Positions 12,701 through 22,971 of a DNA stretch of 64,000 bases are shown piece by piece. Numbering within the stretch: position 1 is the first letter of the stretch; the number at the start of each line of letters is the position of its first letter. The notes beneath the pieces were generated by a model. It was given only the letters and a program-made list of their open reading frames with translations. It was not told where the DNA came from and did no database searches. The DNA comes from Arenicola marina (lineage: Eukaryota; Annelida; Polychaeta; Arenicolidae), in assembly GCA_964019135.1 (NCBI GenBank), contig OZ025257.1, forward strand, positions 10,877,971 through 10,941,970, read 5' to 3'. Made by a program: the position numbers and the translations under genes.

Positions 12701-12895
12701 TATGAGCAAATAGGTTTGTTCGTTTATTTTCTGGAATTGTGTCCGCCGCAGAGCATCCTGGTGCAGATCCGGACAGAGATAATGAGCGATGCGCGGGCGT
12801 CCCTGGACTTCGCTAACATTGACAGAGAGTATGAGGAGCAAGGCGCACACACGGCCTTCAACAGAATGGTGACGCGCTACGGGTGGAATAAGTAA
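3795..12895 (+). CDS. UBE2Q-like: UBE2Q-like ubiquitin-conjugating enzyme E2, copy A (nine exons, intact)
   Basis: Exons: 3795-3962, 5349-5465, 6505-6638, 7153-7208, 9393-9466, 10056-10136, 11090-11183, 11430-11506, 12752-12895. All have AG/GT borders and matching phases, giving about 314 residues. The family transfers ubiquitin from E1 to substrates or E3s. The order fits UBE2Q: RWD-like N-terminus (residues about 1-95, with the WSVWSDAD segment matching the IWSVESDD region of human UBE2Q1), acidic linker (about 100-126, rich in DDD and DEYYADEDWD), then the UBC fold from about 141 (LAVQRLLKDLKSM, FPEDYPMAPPFVRV). Cys251 in GGSVCMEMLTKSGW aligns with the family's catalytic Cys. There is no HPN motif, as is normal for UBE2Q. 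The C-terminus ends RYGWNK. At 314 residues it is shorter than vertebrate UBE2Q1/2 (375-422), mainly at the N-terminus and linker. Start: the first ATG after an in-frame stop, in context AAAATGG. Exon joins are inferred. Confidence 0.88.
3963..5348 (+). other. Intron 1 of E2 copy A
   Basis: The donor is GTGGGT after a Trp codon, and the acceptor is TTACAG at 5348. The intron has a poly-C tract at about 4331-4357 and a pair of inverted segments around TAGCCCTGATACATT (about 4457-4488 in plus orientation, about 4655-4690 in minus). These may be the arms of a small fold-back element. No gene was seen. Confidence 0.6.
5466..6504 (+). other. Intron 2 of E2 copy A
   Basis: Runs from GTAAGT to TTTCAG. 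It is AT-rich and alignable in part with copy B at 33507-34312. I see no gene, array or element in it. Confidence 0.6.
6639..7152 (+). other. Intron 3 of E2 copy A
   Basis: Starts GTGAGG and ends CATTGCAG. It contains a short series of ACATATTGTAAAACAGTAT-type repeats near 6955-7010. It is shared with copy B (35809-36270). Nothing else was recognised. Confidence 0.6.
7335..8932. repeat. 18-bp near-palindromic satellite, array 1 (intron 4 of copy A)
   Basis: About 88 tandem copies of CACAGCTCTAGACGTGTG. The unit is an imperfect dyad centred on TCTAGA: its complement differs only at two dinucleotides (GC versus CG). Variants carry CCCAGC, CCCAAC or AGCGCT. One 17-bp unit near 8008 shifts the frame. 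The period is a multiple of three and the unit reads similarly on both strands, so all frames stay open. The predicted HSSRRV, TALDVC and HTSRAV peptides are not genes. The array lies between E2 exons 4 and 5, the same place as its counterpart in copy B. Confidence 0.95.
9585..9912 (+). repeat. 65-70-bp tandem repeat carrying splice-acceptor-like ends (intron 5 of copy A)
   Basis: About five diverged units, each with ATTTATTTGTTCTATTTTAC, a T-rich run, CAACACAG and then a short ACCTNGGAATATAT tail. Each T-run plus CACAG looks like a polypyrimidine tract with a 3' splice site. Copy B has a single unit (about 37700-37770), so the array grew in copy A. The protein is explained without it: exon 5 ends on a Trp codon at phase 0 and exon 6 (10056) continues at phase 0. 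Confidence 0.75.
10137..11089 (+). other. Intron 6 of E2 copy A
   Basis: Runs from GTAAGC to TTGCAG. At about 10210-10365 there are degenerate short repeats of the form AAAATCGACACTG. The intron is alignable along most of its length with copy B (37981-38962). The ORFs at 10364-10754 are in intronic sequence and show no family features. Confidence 0.55.
11530..11875 (+). repeat. G-rich intronic minisatellite, about 23-bp unit (intron 8 of copy A)
   Basis: Starts just after the exon 8 donor. The units are of the form GGTAGGTACGGGTGAGGGGG, with runs of four to six G every few bases on the plus strand, so the sense RNA could form G-quadruplexes. The same array follows exon 8 in every other copy (about 46925, 52383, 59476). 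The proline-rich minus-strand ORFs at 11477-11893 are shadows of it. Confidence 0.85.
11955..12561. mobile_element. Composite palindromic MITE with 11-bp target duplication
   Basis: The outer inverted ends are ANCCTNAAAATCAGACG followed by TTAATGTC, at about 11955 and inverted at about 12561. The 11-bp direct repeat AGTCTGGGCAT flanks the insert. An inner long palindrome (about 12031-12527) starts GGGCGCTGTTCACAAAACC and folds on itself almost end to end. The three related introns (near 47339, 52797, 59894) have a single uninterrupted AGTCTGGGCATTCCA, that is, the empty site. A long TIR with an 11-bp duplication is consistent with a Mutator-like MITE. The inner palindrome may be a second element nested in the first. 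There is no coding capacity. Confidence 0.8.
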
Positions 12896-14214
12896 CAAGT
12901 TACATCCGTTGTAACGAGTTTTTATTACAACGCGTTCGACGTTTGTGTCGACAGACAGACATGGATGAGGGAATGTTACGGATGGAGCGTATAGCCATGT
13001 CGACCAAATGTCGAAAGGTAGTCGTAACTTGATTAAATTGAAATGATGGATCAGAATTAAGTTTTACAGTTTTAAAAATATCTGAAAGCAAAAAGAAAAC
13101 AAGATGACCATTCTCTTGGAGTGTGATAAGTTATAAGTAAGCTTGTTTGTTTACATTTACAATAATTCCTTTCACGTCTGATAATATATTCAAGATTTTT
13201 TTTCGTCTTATTAAATATTTGAGATCAATGTTAAATATTCCAGATCCATATTCCATTATACAACATGAATTTAATAAACATGGTGTGTTTGTTCTCACAC
13301 AGTTACAATGTACTGAGTCACTGTGATAGTTGAATAAGTTGTTTATCAAATGAGCGTGTGCTACAATAGAAGGCTTCTTAATTTGTGTGAATATATGATT
13401 ATATAAATGATTGTGTGCGATGTTGTCCATGATATCCATGTATCCCAGAGTCTGCTTTACATTGCGCGTGGTATTTAGGACAGAACGAATCTTGCTTATA
13501 CATAAATATCATCTTCATCTTTTGGTGAGTGGAACACCTCCGTACCTCTAACAGTACGTCTAACTTAGAGTGATAAACAAGATTAAAAATCATGCTAAAC
13601 AGCCTGGTGTGAAAGCGCTGGGGCCTATCCCTGATTTCTTACTTACAGAAAAGAAATCTAATGCATATATTCAACGCAATCTTAATATATTCGTTTAAAT
13701 CTATTTTTATCTATTTATGGTTTACGTCCACCACAGCATTGTAGTCCCGGCATGTCTCTAGCTGTTGCCGAGTGAAGCTGTGATAAGGATAGCGTCTATG
13801 GCTAAATTATCTGGTGGGTTTATAGAGTAACTTTGAAAAGTCGCGTTCATTTCTTGATCTCTGTTTCGTACGTTTTCAAACTTGTATACGACATAGTGTT
13901 TAACACAGTAGCGATAATGCCTCCAGAGGATGACTGCTGCTTTCGTAGATTTAGACAACTTTATAACCTAGTTTTGCGGTTAAATGAGTTTGGGTTTCAT
14001 TCCTAGACGTAACTATTGGTAATTAATGTATAACAGGTAGGATGCTCATTCACATTGGCAAATGAAACAGATTTGGTGTGTAAGAGATGTGTTCGATACG
14101 TTCATTAGCATGAATCATTGCCTTGTTTGTAAAGAAATCACGTCCGTGTCTGATCATGGATCCAAAGCGTTGTTTTTGATGTCCATTGTTCCATGATTTT
14201 GATCACAATGCTAG
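12896..14214 (+). other. 3' flank of E2 copy A
   Basis: Begins at the exon 9 stop. It aligns with 47681-49015, 53141-54475 and 60234-61570, so it belongs to the duplicated block. An AATAAA near 13272 is a possible poly(A) signal. The short minus-strand ORFs are repeated in the paralogous blocks only because the DNA is duplicated. No gene was recognised. Confidence 0.55.
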
Positions 14215-14640
14215 ATGACAGTATTCTGCTCGATGACTGTACTGTGCGATCACGGTAAACTATGATGATAGTAAACTGTGATGACAGTAAACTGTAAGGA
14301 CAGTAAACTGGGATGACAGTAAACTGTAAGGACAGTAAACTGTGATGACAGTAAACTGTAAAGACAGTAAACTGTAAAGACAATAAACTACGTGCGTTGA
14401 CCTTAAACTGTGCGATGAGAGTAAATTATGTGCGATGACAGTAAACTATGTGCGATGATACTAAACTACGTGCGATGACAGTCAACTGTGATGATAGTAA
14501 ACTGTAAGGACAGTAAACTGGGATGACAGTAAACTGTAAAGACAGTAAACTACGTGCGATGACCGTAAACCGTGCAATGATATTAACTACGTGCGATGAC
14601 AGTAAACTGCGTTCGATGAAAATAAGCTATGTAAGAGATA
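14215..14640. repeat. Short-period repeat GACAGTAAACTGT (copy A downstream)
   Basis: Irregular tandem repeats of about 16-17 bp built on GATGACAGTAAACTGTAAGG, with ACGTGCGATGAC variants. Paralogous arrays lie at about 49018-49243, 54478-54815 and 61573-61912. The tyrosine-rich ORF on the minus strand at 14138-14383 is a repeat artefact. Confidence 0.85.
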
Positions 14641-14892
14641 TACACCGCCCAAAAACTGGTCATATATGAACGGCACGAGGACGTTATGATGTTCTCGGCG
14701 GCCAATGTTTGTGTTTCGCGCGTTATGACCATTGAGTAAGTTCCGATAGAAAACACTCCCTGTGGGAGCCCTCCACACCAGTCTATCTCTGTCCACACCT
14801 AGCACACACACACATGTCGTGGGTTCGCACCCTGGCACATGCATGCGTGGCAGGTTTCATCCAACCACGTATCATAGTCCTGTCTCGACCCC
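14641..14892. other. Spacer between downstream block and minisatellite 2
   Basis: Begins with a segment shared with 54820-54930 (ACTGGTCATATATGAACGGC). It then has a short CA run and GGGTTCGCACCC near 14820, which resembles an isolated tRNA B box. There is no matching A box at the right distance, so I do not call a tRNA. Confidence 0.4.
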
Positions 14893-15945
14893 GCAGAGAG
14901 GACCACCGGGTGGGTGAGGCTAACCTGGGGGAGGAAGGACCACAGCTTGGGTGAGGCTGACCTGGGGGAGGAAGGACCACAGGGAGGGTGAGGCTGACCT
15001 GGGGGAGGAAGGACCATAGGTTGGGAGAGCCTGACTTGGGGGAGGGAGGGTCACACGGTGGGTGAGGCTGACCTGGGGGAGAGAGGGCCACAGGGTGGGT
15101 GAGGCTGACCTGGGGGAGGAAGGACCCCAGGTTGGGAGAGGCTGACCTGGGGGAGGGAGGTCACAAGGTGGGTGAGGCTGACCTGGGGGAGAGAGGGCCA
15201 CAGGGTGGGTGAGGCTGACCTGGGGGAGATCGGACCATAGGGTGGGTGAGGCTGACCTGGGGGAGAGAGGACCACAGGGTGGGTGAGGCTGACCTCGGGG
15301 AGGAAGGATCACAGGGTGGCGAGGCTGACCTGGGGAAGAGGGTCACAGGGTGGGTGAGGCTGACCTGGGGGAGAGAGGACCACAGGGTGGGTGAGGCTGA
15401 CCTGGGGGAGAGAGGACCACAGGGTGGGTGAGGCTGACCTGGGGGAGAGAGGACCACAGGGTGGGTGAGGCTGACCTGGGGGAGAGAGGACCACAGGGTG
15501 GGTGAGGCTGGCCTGGGGGAGAGAGGACCACAGGGTGGGTGAGGCTGACCTGGGGGAGAGGGTCACAGGGTGGGGGAGGCCTACCTGGGGGAGAGAGGAC
15601 CACAGGGTGGGTGAGGCTGACCTGGGGGAGAGAGGACCACAGGGTGGGTGAGGCTGACCTGGGGGAGAGAGGGCCACAGGGTGGGTGAGGCTGACCTGGG
15701 GGAGAGAGGACCACAGGGTGGGTGAGGCTGACCTGGGGGAGAGAGGTCCACAGGGTGGGTGAGGCTGACCTGGGGGAGAGAGGACCACAAGGTGGGTGAG
15801 GCTGACCTGGGGGAGAGAGGACCACAGGGTGGGTGAGGCTGACCTGGGGGAGAGAGGACCACAAGGGGGGTGAGGCTGACCTGGGGGAGAGAGGACCACA
15901 AGGGGGGTGAGGCTGACCTGGGGGAGAGAGGTCCACAGGGTGGGT
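14893..15945. repeat. 36-bp minisatellite, array 2 (upstream of E2 copy B)
   Basis: About 29 copies of the same 36-bp unit as array 1, with GGAGGAAGGACCACAG variants at the left end. It lies between the 3' flank of copy A and the 5' flank of copy B. The long Pro/Ser-rich minus-strand ORFs at 14783-16022 are produced by the repeat. Confidence 0.95.
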
Positions 15946-16663
15946 GTAAGCGACAAGAGGATGCAATATGAAATTAACAGTAATGTAATGCTATATTGAC
16001 ATTGCCTCTTACAATGTGCCAATAGTCAACCAATATGTATATATAGGTCCATAGCTAGGTAATCAAATCGATATTATCGAATGTTCCGGTCAGTAGATTA
16101 GAAACTGAATTGTGAACATGCATCAGCTTGTTTCAACATAAATTCAATAATGAAACATAAATTAGACCAGCAAAAAAATCAGTTTGTGTTATTTCCCTTT
16201 AAATCTGATTTGGTTCAGGTGAACTATTTCAAACATGTACGCGTTAATTAGCGTATATCCCTTCCTTTTGATGACATCATCAAGCAAACAAAAATGTAAC
16301 ACTGCTTCAAAAACATTTGTAGACATGAAAATGGTTGTGTGAAGACTATAAAATATCCTCCTGCTTTTTCATCTATTTTTGAAAAGAATATTAACAACTT
16401 TTATCACAGCCAAATTTAGTGCGCTACACAGGAAGTGACTAGCCTGTAGGCACATGTCAATTTGGGGATGTTAAAACGATCAAATTGGCCTCGGTGGGGA
16501 AATCCCCAAGTGGGTTGCATAATATACTGATATATGTTCTTCCTGACGACTCATTGTTTACACTTATAACCGGTGATGACAACTGTGGTGTCCTGGGTTT
16601 GATTCCAGATGATTTCCGCAAAACCATTCTGCATATGCCTAAAATATCTGCATTCGAGATAAA
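15946..16663 (+). promoter_or_regulatory. 5' flank of E2 copy B
   Basis: From about 16310 it is alignable with 3460-3794. The upstream part is AT-rich and unassigned. The hairpin found upstream of copy A is absent here. Confidence 0.4.
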
Positions 16664-17515
16664 ATGGATTTCAAAGTCATTTTGCAGAGTGCCAAGAAGT
16701 GGGTGGAGACTTCAAAGAGTGGCTTAGAGTTGGTCGGGGTCGATGAATCTGAGAGGAAATTGACATTTAGTTGTGGAGCTGTAGATCTAACATTTTATGT
16801 TATTCATAATGATAGCACCACAGATACTGCAAAATGGGTGAGTAATTGTTTGTGTCACTGGGATTCATTTCATTATAAGAATTAGTGTAATTTCCAGTGT
16901 ATATATATATCACCTTTTTTCCTCATGGCCAAGACTTATACAGCGATTCTGATAGGTATACGTCCTGCGTCACAAAAATTCAAATAACGCATTTTATTGA
17001 GCTGTGTAGCAATATGGTGATGCAATGTAAATATATAGTGAGCAGACTACGTAACATTTCAGTTAAATTAATGTCACATTATTTTTCGGATGTCCCATCA
17101 TTTTAAGGAGCTCTGGGACATTGAACTCATCCACTGGCATACATATGACAATCACTGCTTATACACCAGTGCGACTTATTCTTATATATGAACCAAGTCT
17201 AAGATTGTCCCTCTACCCCCCCCCCCTCCCCACTTCTCGAGCTATCCTCCCCTACCTACTTAAGTTCTTCTGTGGTATCCCACGTCTCCATACTTTCGCA
17301 CCGCACGGGAGTTGTCCTCGCGTGCGTTGCTATAGCAACTATAAATTAAGTTAGTCTGCGGCGTTGCGGGAGGAAGAGTTTCCAGCTAGCAAGCTAGGAG
17401 GGAAGTAGGACTTTTATTTAGTTCGGATACACCGCCCTGCGGAACAAGGGCCTGGCAGACAGTTAACAAACTGCTGCCAGGTAAGTTACACACTGTTTAC
17501 GGAGTTGGTAAATTG

Positions 17516-17992
17516 TTAACTTTACAACCCCCCACCAAATAGCGCATGCAAGTGAATCTCGTTTTATGTGTGCGATACCTCACGAGATCAGATTTTGGGG
17601 ACAACGACGTTATATGCGACCTTGAGTTTTCACTGCGCAGCTCACTCGCTCCCTGCTTGACAAATCAAAACGCTGTCATTCTAGTCACGATTTAGGACGC
17701 GGAACCAGCAAACTGCGTGGTGAGCGAAGCGAGAAAAGGGTGGGTCCCTTCTAGACCTGTATGCAACTTAAATAAGCACCTGTTACCTATCTAGTGACAA
17801 TATATGAAAGACATTTTGAACTTGTATTTTCCCGTATCAATAACTGCGGTCAGTAAACTTGGCGCACTACAGCCCGCTGAATACCCAATATTTGAGCTGG
17901 CCTGACTGTTGCTGACGGCCGAATTACAGATGACAAGCGGAATAAACCATAATTCAAACAGTTATTGTTTTCGACATATGGATTCATCTTGT
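17516..17992. other. Unassigned stretch after the left LTR-like repeat
   Basis: GC-balanced, no gene recognised. It may be remnant interior of the LTR element or another insertion. Confidence 0.35.
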
Positions 17993-19401
17993 AATTCATA
18001 GAAATGGACTTCCGGTCATGCGCATTATACCCGCCAGGCGGCGCACCGAGCGCAGGTGAAAACAAACGCACGTGGCCCAGCCATTTGCATGCGTTCCGCT
18101 CTGATTCTCCCCATATCGGACGCCGTACTTTCCCTATATATATAGCTCTGCCTATGCAAATAAAATCATGCTGAAGCAGTGCAAGGTCTGGGGTTGCTCC
18201 AACCACAATATGCAAGACGAAACAAGGGTGGGGGGGCATGGGCGGAACCAGGGGGGGCCGGACCTCCTCTCCCTTTTTGAGGAGGAATGCTGTTTTTCAA
18301 TGCAAAAGTTAGGCCATCTGAGGTGTGGACCCCCGCCCTTTTGTAGTACTCCCCCCTCCCCCTCGGTCGCAAGCTTTTATTGGACTTACCTCCGTCCATT
18401 TTTGCTAATTTCTGTATCCACGCTGGGCGTGGGGGCAGGACTATTTCTTGGCTATCATTTCTAGCTTGGGCCACAAATATTTGCGCTGCAATGGGAGCAA
18501 TATTATTTTTATTTGGTAATATGAGAGCAAGAATTTGTCTTTATCTAATATGGGAGCAAGATTAATGTAACCTTTTTTTGTTTAGCAAGCTCCCTCCCCA
18601 CCCTTACCCCAAGAAATGAAAATTTAAGGGAAATTTTTTCTCTCCGGTCAAGGGTTTAATTATTTTTTTGCAAATTTATGGCAAGCATTATTGTTAGCTC
18701 GGGGTAAAATCGGTTGATCTATAGAGCATTATACAACCCTTTTTGAGTCACCTCCCTGGCCCTAGCCTCACCAGGCAAGCATTCCAACAATTCGTAGGAC
18801 ATCGTTAAATAAACAAAAATCCACAAATTGAGGGCAAGAGAAAACATCTTTCCCCCAAATTCAGGGTATGCATTTGCTTTGGGCCTTATTAATTAGGACA
18901 ACTCAATTAGGTACGTTTCCAATTATGTGTCAGCAAGTAGGAGGTGAGAACTTGGCAGGAACAAATGAGGGATGGGGATATCCACTGGATTAATGGAAAT
19001 TATGATGTTTCAATATGCATTAATTCTGACCTACATAAAGTTGTTTCTGCATTAAGTTTTTGCATGGGTCTACTCATAACAACAGGCTTCATCCCAAGAA
19101 GACAGTCGCCCACTTCTCTGTTGCTTCGTTGGGCTTTAGGTCAGCTACTTTTAGTTTTCTGGGTACCTGGCACTAACTACACCAGGTAGGGTTTCCAAAT
19201 AGTTTTAGGACATAGCACAACGAAAGAAAAACAGACGCCAACCCACGGAACAAAACCAGTACAAAAGACACAAAACACGAGATTTGTATGCAGATTTATA
19301 ACCACGTGGCAATGTTTTCACCTGCGCGATAACGAGGCTCCGTATTTTCACCTACTACGCATGCGCACCAAAATTGTGACGTCAGGCCATTTCTATGAAT
19401 T
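17993..19401. mobile_element. TIR DNA transposon remnant with a THAP-like ORF start
   Basis: Perfect 15-bp inverted ends AATTCATAGAAATGG (17993-18007, inverted 19387-19401). Further inverted matches lie inside (GCGCAGGTGAAAACA and CACGTGG near both ends), so the imperfect TIR is roughly 90 bp. At 18168 an ATG opens MLKQCKVWGCSNH, which resembles the start of a THAP zinc finger (CxxxGC). The reading is lost after about 22 codons, where a G-rich repeat starting GGGCGGAACCAGG seems to have inserted. P-element and Kolobok transposases carry THAP domains, so either is possible. No target duplication was seen. Confidence 0.55.
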
Positions 19402-19985
19402 GACAAACATATATCCAATGTTTCTTAGCATTATACTGCTGATGCATATGGGTGATTTTATGAGCAGGTATGATATGGCCACTTGAGCTCAATAATACTT
19501 AATCATTATTTTACCACGAATGATTTCATTACATTTTTGTCCGAATCAAGAAATCCATTTTGAAGGCTTTGACAAATTATAACTAACCTTTATTTAAATA
19601 AAGCTTTGAATGGAAATAACATTATAAATTTAAACAAACCTTAACTGTATTAACTTAAATATTGTGACATTATATAAATCCTCAATCATGCACTTATATG
19701 TAGCAAATATTTGATGTCAAGTAATGTGTACAATGTACCTACATATTTGTCTGAGATATATATCACACATAGATCTAAGCATATGGGAAATGATATGTCT
19801 TTTTTAAATTTGTTATTATATTGAAATTTTGAGTTTTTTGCAAGTGAGCAATCAAGTGAACATACCAATAAAACATTGCAAAGTATGTAAATATACATTT
19901 GACAAAATTACAAAGTATGTGTATGCAAATGTCAACTAAATCTATGAAGAAATAAAAAAGTTAACAGACTGCATAAAACTCTAGA
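19402..19985. other. AT-rich unassigned stretch
   Basis: No gene, repeat or RNA was recognised. The ORF at 19686-19898 (minus) is short and of low complexity. Confidence 0.4.
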
Positions 19986-20960
19986 ACATTTCAAGAAAAT
20001 TGATGAATTTGACAATGTCATGAATACGTTTGTCATCACAGAAAGTAGAAAGTTGATTATTATAGCCTACTGAATTGCAATGTCCAGTTATATTTTAAAG
20101 TGTTGTAAACTGGTCTTTTCAAATATAATAATGGAACACGTTATAATATATACTATAGCAACTGAGCAGAAGTCTGAAAAAGTGACTATTCGACACCAGT
20201 TTATTTATTACGACATACAGGATTTATTAGCAAAGCAATATGTCTTGGTGCTCTTGTCACAACTGTAGCTATATGTTAGAGAAAAGAATAAAAGTAACAA
20301 CATGTGCCATATATATTGATGATTATAATTTTTTGGGTATTTGTGATGTGAATGCTGGTCAAATGAAAATATATGTATATAAACCTGCCAAAAAATGTTT
20401 AATGTTACTTGTGTCCTTATGTGCTACTTGTTATTATGGATATTTTTCTTAGTTTGTAGTTTTTTGTTTTATTAATATATATCATATCTATAGACCTCAG
20501 GACAACAGTACCAAAAGGTGTAAGTTATGCAGCATTAATTTCAATGTAGATATCAATTTGCAAATGTCATGAACAATATTTGTCACCCAAAGTTGATGAT
20601 TATTATATTTATTAAGGTACACAGGATTTATTAACCAAGGAATGTGCCCTTGTCATTACTATAGTTGAACGCAGGAAAATTAAGAGATGAAGTTGACCTA
20701 ACAAAATGTAAAATATATATTAATGATCCCTTTATTGGGATTTTTTATGTTTATGCTGGTTAAATAAAAATGTCTCTATATATCTCCATATATAATATAT
20801 ATATAAATATATTTCATAATGTTACTGAATTCCTTATGGGTTCATTGTTATCCATATTTTTAATCGTTTTTTTTAAAGTTTTTTTTAATTATATGTTTCA
20901 TGTATAGACATCAGGACAAAAGTAGCTATGAAAGGTGTAATTTAATCAAAATTAATTGGA
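19986..20960. repeat. Diverged large tandem duplication (AT-rich)
   Basis: The block around 20010-20400 (AATGTCATGAA, TTGTCA, GGATTTATTA, AATGCTGGT, AAATGAAAATAT in order) recurs in the same order at about 20560-20790. The motif ATCAGGACAAAAGTA near 20909 echoes one near 20495, suggesting a third partial copy. The period is roughly 410-550 bp and identity is low. No coding function was seen. Confidence 0.5.
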
Positions 20961-21944
20961 CAACCTTAAAAGGAAATTTTATGAATTTGATGAAGTATGA
21001 AGTATCTGTTGTTTTGTACCTTCACTTAGTTTTTGTATCTGCTACATTTGAAATACCTGCAGATTTTATTTTATACCATATGTTGTGAACCCAATTAAAC
21101 TGATAAGATAGATACAAATCCAATGCAAAGAGACAAATAGAAACATGGACTGATTATCATCATGTTTATGCAATGTATGAGCAAAAAGATAGTGACTCTT
21201 GAAGGTTATACACTGAATTATTATTGATTCTGTATGATTACATTGAGCATTTCCTTGTGCGTTTATGTCAAAATTAGCAAAAGAAAGTGTAATTTAATTA
21301 ATTAAAAATAAAAGGAAATGTTGCAATTAAAGATTTATGCAAAACTAAAGCTACCAGTAAGCTGAACGTAGACACATCAGCTATACAAATTAATAATATC
21401 AACACCAGTGTACACCTATAAAAATCTAAAAACTTTTTGTTTTACTGTTTAAATAAAGGCTTAATTCCACCATTCCCATAAAGAGGAAGCATAGATTATC
21501 TTTTTTTGCTAGCATATTTGAAAGGATCCGTTATAATGAGGTATGACTGAAGTCGACTGCATACATGCATATACTTCTTGGATATTAAGTTTGCCGCCCC
21601 AGTTTAACTTAAAAATGCGTGTAGCTATTTGATCCAAAGCATTATACCGGTAAGCCGATAAGTACATGTAGGTAGCTTACTCTGTGGAAATGGAAAAGTC
21701 ACAGTACTGGTCTATTTTGTGGTTCTCATGAAACTCTTTGTCAAAATACCCATCAAGACTATGATTGTTACAGAACTGAGGCAATTTAGAAAGATAATGT
21801 TAGCACAGTGAATTTACAATGTTTTGAAATTTTGTTATTTGAATGGTAGTTGCATTCAGGATTGAAAAACTGTAATTTTGACGGCAAAGGCTGTCCATAC
21901 CTGTCACCCGATCACTCCAGATCAGTGTAAACATTGTCTTCTGT
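20961..21944. other. AT-rich unassigned stretch
   Basis: No gene or element was recognised. Confidence 0.4.
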
Positions 21945-22022
21945 CCAAGTCGCCGTGGCGCATTGGTTAAGCACGCGGGCTGGCGAGCGAAAGGTCGCCG
22001 GTTTGATACCAAGCAGTGACAT
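21945..22022 (+). repeat. tRNA-derived sequence (SINE head or tRNA pseudogene)
   Basis: TGGCGCATTGG fits an internal A box and GGTTTGATACC fits a B box, at tRNA spacing (about 45 bp). The 5' GTCGCCG and 3' CAGTGAC can pair at six of seven positions as an acceptor stem. The B box departs from GGTTCGAATCC, so a SINE head is more likely than a working tRNA gene. The body downstream (22030-22250) has repeated AGGCTGAAACATGGG and AACAGC motifs and may be the SINE tail or another repeat. Confidence 0.55.
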
Positions 22023-22531
22023 AAGCTTGTCATGTATGATGGTTTGTTCCGTCATTGTAACGATACTTGAGTAACAGTCCATAGAAATAACTGCAAAATG
22101 GTGCTGTGACAGGCAGACAGTAGGCTAAAACATGGGAAACAGCATAAGGCAAGCGGTGGTAAAGGACAGTAGGCTGAAACATGGGTAACAGCCAGAAATG
22201 GTGGGGGATAGTAAAGTCAGGCTAAAAGGCGTTATATTCGAAATAACATTTGGTGCCGTGACCAGCGCTCTTTTCATGTGAGCTAGCGACAGGTAGGCGG
22301 GCAAAAATCTGACAGGGCCCGTCTACAGCCACAGAGCCAACCAAGTATTTACCCCTTAACGCCTTGGGTTGCCGTCTAACAGCAGCTCTGTGAAACAAAC
22401 TAAGCAACACTCACCGCCAAATCCAGTATTTTTTAACTCCATAGATGTTATGTTCCTAGGTAGATCTAGTACCGTTGATATCTGTCAACAAACTTGATGT
22501 TCCAGGACATGACAACCTTTCTTCACGCAAT
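22023..22531. other. Unassigned repeat-like stretch
   Basis: Contains short direct repeats (ACAGTAGGCTNAAACATGGG near 22118 and 22163). No gene was recognised. Confidence 0.35.
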
Positions 22532-22971
22532 AAGGGCGTGTTCGATCTACATGAAACCAAAACCGGTTTACCGAACTAACTGTTCGACAGGAGAAGAACC
22601 GAAACTGGTAGACTGGTAGGTCGAAACCGTGAAACTATCGAGAGAGCTGGTTTGACGGTTTCGGTTTCGCGAAAATGTCAGTTTAATCACCACATACACC
22701 ATAGTTAATCATAGATGTAATGAATGGAGACTTCTGGACAAAGGTATGATACTAATTCCTTTACGAAAAGTCCAGTCGCGGGTAGAAAATGAAACAGACG
22801 TCATATTTATGCTGGCATACACTTCATAAGCACATGGCCGTTGCCAAAATACACGCTGAAACTGCAAACAAATGAAACTATGTGTTCGCCTTTAGGTGGG
22901 CAAACCGTTGAAACCGGTTTCAAAAACGGTTTCGGTTTCCTGTCGGTTTCAGGTAAATCGAACACTCCCTT
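22532..22971. mobile_element. MITE with AAGGGNGTGTTCGAT ends
   Basis: Inverted ends AAGGGCGTGTTCGATCTAC (22532) and its diverged complement ending at 22971. The inner part is filled with GAAACC and CGGTTT motifs on both sides (AAACCGGTTT, CGGTTTCGGTTTC), so the ends can fold back. It is about 440 bp with no transposase. I see no clear target duplication, so the superfamily is open. Confidence 0.6.

Noticed and set aside
14815-14835. GGGTTCGCACCC as a tRNA B box
   Set aside because: No A box at tRNA spacing and no acceptor stem.
14783-16022. Long Pro/Ser-rich minus-strand ORFs
   Set aside because: Translations of the 36-bp minisatellite; several frames are open at once and composition follows the repeat.
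22240-22275. TTTGGTGCCGTGACC, which resembles a primer-binding region of BEL/Pao elements
   Set aside because: A single short motif with no LTR pair or coding part around it.
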